Shown one piece after another: positions 58,910 through 64,000 of a stretch of 64,000 bases of DNA. The notes below the pieces were generated by a model, which was not told the origin of the DNA, made no database searches, and worked only from the letters and a program-made list of their open reading frames with translations. Source of the stretch: Aegilops tauschii subsp. strangulata (Eukaryota; Streptophyta; Magnoliopsida; Poales; Poaceae); assembly GCF_002575655.3 (NCBI RefSeq), contig NC_053040.3:457236780-457300779 (forward strand), written 5' to 3'. The first letter of the stretch is position 1. Each line of letters opens with the position of its first letter. Made by a program: the position numbers and the translations under genes.

Positions 58910-59245
58910 ATGTACATCTTTCGGCCTTTTAGCGACCCATTTAAATATTGGGCTAATTTCCGGCCCGGTGTGTCTTTCAGCCTGTTGACGGCCCATAAAG
59001 CAGTTGGGCCATTTGTAGTCGGACCTGAGTTTCGGCGTTTTAGCGACCCATTTAAGTGTTGGGCCAATTTCCGGCCCGGTGTGTCTTTCAGCCTGGTGAC
59101 GGCCCATATATCTGTTGGGCCATTTGTAGTCGGACTTGAGTTTTGGCCTTTTAGCGACCCATTTAAGTGTTGGGCCAATTCCCGGCCTTGTGTGCCTTTC
59201 AGCCTGTTAACGGACCATAAATGAGTTGGCCATTTGTAGTCGGAC
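58910..59245. repeat. 111-bp subterminal tandem repeat, about three units
   Basis: The block TGTCTTTCAGCCTG recurs at 58971, 59082 and, with one change, 59193, giving a 111-bp period. Each unit has TTGGGCCATTTGTAGTCGGA and TTTTAGCGACCCATTTAA. Because 111 is a multiple of 3, the array makes a repeated open frame on the minus strand that is not a gene. Confidence 0.88.
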
Positions 59246-59806
59246 CTGAGTTTTGGCCTTTTAACGGCCCATGCCCTTCATGGTCCGATACCAGCCCGGT
59301 TTCTCTTTCGGCCTGCTAAAGGCCCACAACACAGTTGGGCCATTTACAATATGACCTGACTTTCGGCCTCTTAGCGGCCCATGCTCTACATGGTCTAGTA
59401 CAAGCCCGCTGTCTCTTTCGGCCTGCTAAAGGCCCACAGTATAGTTGGGCCATATGTAGCCCGAACTTAGTAACAGCCTGTTAACGGCCCGTGAAATCAA
59501 TTGGGCGCACCTGTTGCCCGCTTCGATGTCAGCCTGTTAACGACCCGGGAGTTAAGAGGGCCGACCATTAACTTTCGGCGTGGTAACGGCCCATTAACTT
59601 AATGGGCCCACTAAAGTTCGTACATGTCTTTAGGCCAAATTAGATAATTTGAGCCCATTACAACGAGCAATTATGCAGAGGACCAAAACCGATCAAGCAA
59701 AGGTACGGCATACAGGGAAAAACGTTGCACATCCAACATATATTACAGGAAATTACATCCACTGGGCAATCCAAGATTCATGCCAGTGCAAATAAATGAA
59801 CAGAAC

Positions 59807-60093
59807 CTAACGATCTACAACATCACAATCTGCAACCTCAGCACGGATGATGCCCATAAGCATGTGGGCAAGTTCTTGCTGCTTTGCTATACTGTCTCTG
59901 AAAACATTGATCAGTTGTTGTGTCGCACGACTCTACACCTCTGATTCCTCCACCATTTCCATCATTCCTTCAGCCATTAATTGGTTCACAAACATACATT
60001 TTTTCTGTTGCATTCGAGACAGAGGATACTGAACAGATTCAGATGGCGATTTTGGCAGGCTTGTATTATTGATAGTGGAGAGTGTCTCGACCA
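59807..60093 (-). CDS. CACTA gene, last exon
   Basis: Acceptor ATGATGCAG is followed by VETLSTINNTSLPKSPSESV, MQQKKCMFVNQLMAEGMMEM, then one in-frame TAG near 59938. It continues TQQLINVFRDSIAKQQELA and HMLMGIIRAEVADCDVVDR to TAG at 59807-59809. The phase fits the upstream exon at 60158-60233. The C-terminus has a helical, possibly oligomerising look. Function is not recognised; it could be a TNPA-like protein. Confidence 0.6.
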
Positions 60094-60157
60094 CTGCATC
60101 ATAACATAAATTAGGAGGGGAACCAAACAGATTAATCATGAGTTATTGGCATATTAC

Positions 60158-60233
60158 CTGGCCTAGATTTATTGGAAAGAAACAATGGGGTTGCCTTGCT
60201 GTTTTCAGAGTTTGTCTTCTTATCTTCAGCATC
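60158..60233 (-). CDS. CACTA gene, internal exon
   Basis: Bounded by acceptor TTTGGTGCAG and donor GTAATA. It encodes DAEDKKTNSENSKATPLFL and SNKSRP, and joins in phase with the exons on both sides. Confidence 0.6.
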
Positions 60234-60633
60234 CTGCACCAAATTAAGACACTAGCATTGCTATCATTGGCCAAGTCAGATAATAGGAAAGCAAGATTGG
60301 CACAACGAACGTTTGGGCAACTAGCCAACACCAAATTAACACAATATGGCACAGCTATCATCAGCCAGGTAAGGTAATACGAAAGAAACATTGACACAAT
60401 GAATGAATGGGAAAGCAGAGCAGCACTACAATTCAGTAATGTGCATGATATGAGATAGTACACTCATGCAGCTCAGTATGCAAAACTACTAGGCAATTTT
60501 CTTTACAAAAATCAACATTGGCGCCTTTAACATTTTGCTACAATAAATTTTATATCAGACAAAGGTTGGATTCACGCCGATTAACAAAATACATGCTGAT
60601 GTAAAAATATAGTGATATACAACAGGTACTTAC

Positions 60634-60723
60634 ATCAGCATTGGAGCACAGAGAATTCCCGCAAGATATTTTCCTCGAATGCAATCCCAATGAAGAAAAT
60701 CTTCTATCATTTAACCTTATCTA
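60634..60723 (-). CDS. CACTA gene, exon in duplication copy 1
   Basis: Donor GTAAGT at 60628-60633, acceptor TTTTAG. Reads LNDRRFSSLGLHSRKISC and GNSLCSNAD, in phase with the exon at 60158-60233. The first codon after the acceptor would be TAG in this copy, so this exon may be defective. Confidence 0.5.
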
Positions 60724-60802
60724 CTAAAAGAGAGATGGGTAAGAAACATGTAGAAAATATAATCAGAATGCTATAAAATTTCATGATGCGAGGATACGCA
60801 CA

Positions 60803-61023
60803 CGCTTCTTAGAATGGAGTTGACATTCTTTTGCTGGACTGGAGCGGACTAGTTCTTTGGCCACTGGAATCTACTTATTATTAGTGGGAGTTGGGTTTCT
60901 CTGTGCTGGAGCAGTATCTATGAAAAATGGAGTTGGTTTATTATCTCCTGGCGTTTGGATCTTTTGCAAAGACCTGTTTTGTAACGCTTTAGGTTCTAAC
61001 ATAGCCGTCTTCCCCCTGCTTGC
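60803..61023 (-). CDS. CACTA gene, Pro/Gln-rich exon in copy 1
   Basis: Reads TAMLEPKALQNRSLQKIQT, then TPFFIDTAPAQRNPTPTNN, an in-frame TAG, and IPVAKELVRSSPAK, HSKKRVRI. Exon limits are approximate. Copy 2 has Gln at the TAG, so copy 1 carries a point nonsense change. Confidence 0.5.
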
Positions 61024-61118
61024 CTTATATAGAAGAATGGTGCTTCAATTATAAAACATGCTATAGCAGAGATGGAATAGGTACTGAAGAATAGAAAGGC
61101 ATGACATATTGACATGTA

Positions 61119-61219
61119 TTCCCTCCATCCGGAAATAAATGGATGGGTCTAGGCGTATTTCAGTTCTAGATACATCCAGTTTTATCCATTTCTGCGACAT
61201 GTAATCCCGACGGAGGGAG
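61119..61219. mobile_element. Stowaway-type MITE in duplication copy 1
   Basis: 101 bp with inverted ends (TTCCCTCCATCCGG and CGACGGAGGGAG) flanked by TA on both sides. It has no coding capacity and is typical of Mariner-derived MITEs in grasses. Confidence 0.88.
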
Positions 61220-61492
61220 TATGATGTAAGAGCTAGGGATCCGACAGGACAACACAGTAAAAAAACACTGAAAACCCACTGCAGAACCAAAGTAATCAAA
61301 CCCACTGAGATGAGATAGTACACTCATGCAGCTCAGGATGCAAAACTACCAGGCAGTTTTCCTTACAAAAATCAACATTGTGGCCTTTAATCATACATTT
61401 TGCTACAACTAAATTTAGATCAGATAAAGGTTGGATTCACGCCGATTAACAAAATATATGTTGATGTAAAAATATAGTGATATACAATAGGT

Positions 61493-61590
61493 ACTTACAT
61501 CTGCATTGGAGTACAGAGAATTCCTGCAAGAATCTTTCCTCATAGACGATACCAGTACAGAAATTCTTCTATCTGTTAAGCTTATTTTCT
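61493..61590 (-). CDS. CACTA gene, exon in duplication copy 2
   Basis: Counterpart of 60634-60723, with the same GTAAGT donor and TTTTAG acceptor. It is open here (LTDRRISVLVSSMRKDS, NSLYSNAD). Limits are approximate. Confidence 0.45.
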
Positions 61591-61669
61591 AAAAGAGAGA
61601 TGGGTAAGAAACATGTAGAAAATATGATCAGCATGCTATAAAATTTCATGACACAAGGATACGCACACG

Positions 61670-61888
61670 CTTCTTAGAATGGAGTTGACATATTTTTGCT
61701 GGACTGGAGCGGACTAGTTCTTTGGCCACTGGAATTTGCTTATTATCGGTAGGAGTTGGGTTTCTCTGTGCTGGAGCAGTATCTATAAAGACTGAAGTTG
61801 GTTTATTATCTTCTGGCGTTTGGATCTTTTGCAAAGACCTGGTTTGTAACCCTTCAGATTCTAACATAGTCGTCTTCCCCTTGCATGC
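61670..61888 (-). CDS. CACTA gene, Pro/Gln-rich exon in copy 2, open
   Basis: Reads MLESEGLQTRSLQKIQTPE, SVFIDTAPAQRNPTPTDNK, QIPVAKELVRSSPAK without a stop. It is the intact version of the exon at 60803-61023. Its limits are approximate. Confidence 0.5.
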
Positions 61889-61985
61889 CTTGTATAGAAG
61901 AATGGTGCTTCAATTATAAAACATGCTACAACAAAGAGATGGAATAGGTACTGAAGAATAGAAAGGCATGACATATTGACATGTA

Positions 61986-62085
61986 TTCCCTCCATCCGGA
62001 AAAAATGGATGGGTCTAGGCGTATTTCAGTTCTAGATACATCCTTTTTTATCCATTTCGGCAACATGTAATCCGGACGGAGGGAG
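61986..62085. mobile_element. Stowaway-type MITE in duplication copy 2
   Basis: 100 bp, same ends and TA flanks as 61119-61219. It was present before the segment was duplicated. Confidence 0.88.
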
Positions 62086-62551
62086 TATGGTGTAAGAGCT
62101 AGGGATACGATAGGACAACACAGTAAAAAAACACTAGTTGAATGAAAAACTGTATGCTAGCGGAATACGTACAGAAAAAACTAAGGCAGCATACACGTGT
62201 ATGATTGGGAAACTAAGATGGCATTGCAACAGAGCACTAGAACATCACTTCAATGTAAAAAAACATGGTATGGTAGACAGATGAAGTACGTACTGATGAA
62301 TAACAATGCATAAGACATTCAGAAGCATGATGTCCAAATTAAGCAGAGGGCATTGCGATAGAGTAGAATGACAGTACTTGAATTTGAAAACATGTTATCA
62401 TGAATGGAATAGGTACTGAAAAACAGGAAGGCATGACATATTTACATGCATGATCAGCATGCTAAGCACATGGCATTGCAACAGAGTACATACACTCCAG
62501 GACATTATATGCATGTTGTACCCATATCACGGGCCAAGTTAGAGCAAGGAC

Positions 62552-62754
62552 CTTGTGGGGTGAAGAGGATTCAACATCTTTCTGCAAGTCTTCTGAAGAA
62601 CTGCCTTTACATGTTCCATCATATTGGGTATCATTGACATCAAGTTTATTGGCCTTTACATTGCTCCGTGAGGTTCTTGTGGATATATCAATGTGTGCAA
62701 TTATATCCGACATGCATGGAAGACAACTAGTAGTTAGATTTATGTAATGAGTGC
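62552..62754 (-). CDS. CACTA gene, upstream exon
   Basis: Acceptor CTCCTGCAG, donor GTCCTT. Reads TTSCLPCMSDIIAHIDIST, RSNVKANKLDVNDTQYDG, SSSEDLQKDVESSSPHK. It is hydrophilic and rich in Ser/Asp, with no domain recognised. Its linkage to the downstream exons is inferred from orientation and spacing. Confidence 0.5.
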
Positions 62755-63164
62755 CTGCAGGAGACGACATAAATAGTAGGACTGGGGTTAACTAGCAGCA
62801 ACAGGTCTCAAAAACTAAAGGGAGAACACAGATGAAAGCTACGGAATATGTATCGTTTGTACTCGAGATTAACTAGATGGCACACAAAAGTATTAAAGAA
62901 CAACATAGGTAATACTAGAAGTGGTATAATACTATAATCACTAGCCTGTGGGATAGCATTGGCTGATGGATGATAACTATGGAACAACGTTACCTAAAGA
63001 ACAACTATCTTAGCTGAACTATGGAACAACGTTAACTCCTGAACAACACCCGTAAGAGATCAGCATGAATATACAGTGAAATGTGATAATCTATTTTCCA
63101 TGCTTAGATGAATAACAAAGCCATAAATGTTGCACACAAGTAAGATGAGGGTACAACCTAACTG

Positions 63165-63345
63165 GCTGCCATCCATAGGAGTGAGCATCATGTGCTGACT
63201 TGTCGATGGCCCTGCAGTTGTTGTGGCTGTCCATGTCGGGCACGCACATTCGATGCAGGGAACTGTTGAGTGGGGACTATAGCTCCCTTCTGGTGTATGC
63301 TTCCCTTGTTGGAGCAGCTGCGGTGAGTCGGAAGATGGTGTGGCT
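63165..63345 (-). CDS. CACTA gene, upstream Ser/Pro-rich exon
   Basis: Reads SSATPSSDSPQLLQQGKH, TPEGSYSPHSTVPC, TATTTAGPSTSQHMMLTPM. It follows a possible acceptor ATCTTCAG. Both limits are approximate. Confidence 0.35.
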
Positions 63346-63413
63346 GAAGATGCAGATAACGCATAATGTTAAGAACGACACATCTCTTTGATCTGAAGAA
63401 ATACACTAAGAGA

Positions 63414-63743
63414 TCAACAACAAGGTATGAGAGTGGTCACACGTCTGTTGACTGAGACTAAATTGGGGTCACACGATTTTTTTGGTACTGTCCGATCTAC
63501 GCCGGATGGCTTGATGGCCATCTTGTGCCTCCCGGCTGACACTGTTAGGAATCTTCCCCGAAGAGCCAGCGACCAACGGCAGAGAAGCTTGCCTCCGCCA
63601 TCCGTGGCCCCGGCCAAAACCCCGCTCCCCGCCCCACCGCACTGCCGTTGTTGCGCCGCCCCCGGGCCAATCCACAAAGACTCCCCGTCATCCAGAACCG
63701 GCGGCGGCAGTACCTTGAACCCACGCAACTCTAAGATAGCCAT
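63414..63743 (-). CDS. Possible first exon of the CACTA gene
   Basis: An ATG frame of 109 codons (MAILELRGFKVLPPPVLDD). It is GC-rich, unlike the neighbouring introns, with IGPGAAQQRQCGGAGSG and KPSGVDRTVPKKSCDPNL. It may be the 5' coding exon given its place upstream of the others on the minus strand, but no splice donor is obvious. Confidence 0.35.
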   Translation of the reverse strand: MAILELRGFKVLPPPVLDDGESLWIGPGAAQQRQCGGAGSGVLAGATDGGGKLLCRWSLALRGRFLTVSAGRHKMAIKPSGVDRTVPKKSCDPNLVSVNRRVTTLIPCC

Positions 63744-64000
63744 CTAAGCGCTGCTACCACGGCGAACTTGCGGTCCCGCACCCTTACATTAGACACCAAC
63801 CAACCGGCATCCTAGGAGCTCCGCCGCCTCGATGGGTGCTGCTTCCCATTGGGAATCGATTGGCCCAGAATAAAAATTCAGACAACTGGCGCCTAAATAA
63901 AGTGATTTGAGATGAGGGTGCGACCTATCTGGCGGCATGGTGAAGTAGGTAGGTCCAGCTGCCGAGTCGGTGAGGCCGGTGAGGTTGTGGTGGCCACCGG
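63744..64000. other. CACTA sequence at the window edge
   Basis: GC-rich sequence with no frame I can assign. It probably continues the transposon's 5' gene region. Confidence 0.4.

Larger units (their letters stand above)
58237..59806. repeat. CACTA terminal and subterminal repeat region
   Basis: Starts with the CACTA terminus. It has repeated CATGACA/TGTCATG-type motifs to about 58440 and a region matched in many Triticeae CACTA copies. From 58650 to 59640 there are dense GGCCCA/TGGGCC and CGGCCTGTTAACGGCCC motifs in both orientations. In CACTA elements such repeats bind the TNPA protein; that role is known for En/Spm and inferred here. Confidence 0.75.
60451..61269. repeat. 860-bp tandem duplication, copy 1
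   Basis: Matches 61311-62135 throughout, with scattered changes. It contains two exons and a MITE. Starts TGAGATAGTACACTCATGCA and ends CAGTAAAAAAACACT. Confidence 0.88.
61311..62135. repeat. 860-bp tandem duplication, copy 2
   Basis: Direct repeat of 60451-61269, offset by 860 bp, with a 40-bp junction (61270-61310) between them. It carries its own exon pair and MITE. Confidence 0.88.
58237..64000 (-). mobile_element. CACTA (En/Spm-type) DNA transposon, 3' portion
   Basis: The terminus CACTACAAAAAAGTCAC begins at 58237. The host ORF is interrupted here after CTT, the probable 3-bp target duplication. About 1.5 kb of subterminal repeats follow, then several spliced exons on the minus strand. 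The other end is outside the window. No transposase catalytic domain is visible in the exons present, so these may be the TNPA-like (DNA-binding) gene or a non-autonomous copy. Confidence 0.8.

Noticed and set aside
58819..59224. Repeated NGSLKGR/GPTTNGPT-type protein
   Set aside because: An artefact of the 111-bp noncoding subterminal repeat, whose length is a multiple of three.

Overview
This window is intergenic DNA from a large grass genome, almost certainly a Triticeae species (wheat, Aegilops, barley or rye type). I see no ordinary host gene, tRNA, rRNA or CRISPR array. Nearly every base belongs to nested LTR retrotransposons, with one CACTA DNA transposon entering at the right edge. 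The case for Triticeae is recognition of element types (an Angela/BARE/WIS-like Copia, Athila-type Gypsy elements whose LTRs open TGATACGTCTCC, a chromodomain Gypsy, a Maximus-like LTR, a Stowaway MITE). No database search was possible, so family names are provisional.

Layout. (1) 1-12140 is a GC-rich LTR fragment of an unidentified Gypsy-like element, split by a nearly intact Copia element on the minus strand (1104-9867, 5-bp target duplication CGAAC). Its polyprotein is open apart from one in-frame TGA. (2) 12183-23681 is a minus-strand chromodomain Gypsy in tandem form: a truncated internal region, an LTR, a full internal region, and an LTR. It carries an extra ORF upstream of gag. Its gag-pol has three nonsense codons and two frameshifts, and its 5' LTR has lost the TATA region. 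(3) 23682-40827 is the 3' part of a Maximus/SIRE-like element with a long decayed extra ORF, a polypurine tract and a 3' LTR. It is split by a non-autonomous LTR element (27180-38447, duplication AGAAG). That element is in turn split by a non-autonomous Athila-type element (28697-35709). (4) 40828-42065 holds two LTR fragments. (5) 42066-58236 is a minus-strand non-autonomous Athila-type element. Inside it, in the opposite orientation, sits a member of the same family (45569-55891, duplication GGATG), which itself holds a solo chromovirus LTR (50931-53681, duplication CCTTT). (6) 58237-64000 is a CACTA element inserted in the Athila-type host. It has GGCCCA-rich subterminal repeats, spliced exons on the minus strand, and an 860-bp tandem duplication that contains a MITE.

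The complete target-site duplications allow a relative order. The Copia, the AGAAG element, the GGATG element and the CCTTT solo LTR are each younger than the sequence they interrupt. The Athila-type elements encode only a Gag-like or unknown protein and have no protease, reverse transcriptase or integrase, so they must have moved with enzymes supplied in trans.

The most unusual signal is in the Athila-type elements. The 14-base polypurine-tract motif AAGCTTGGGGATGC abuts each 3' LTR and also recurs two to five more times inside each element, always in sense orientation. The noncoding copies lie beside short hairpins built from GGGGATGCC and GGCATCCCC. One family member has inserted into such a hairpin of another.
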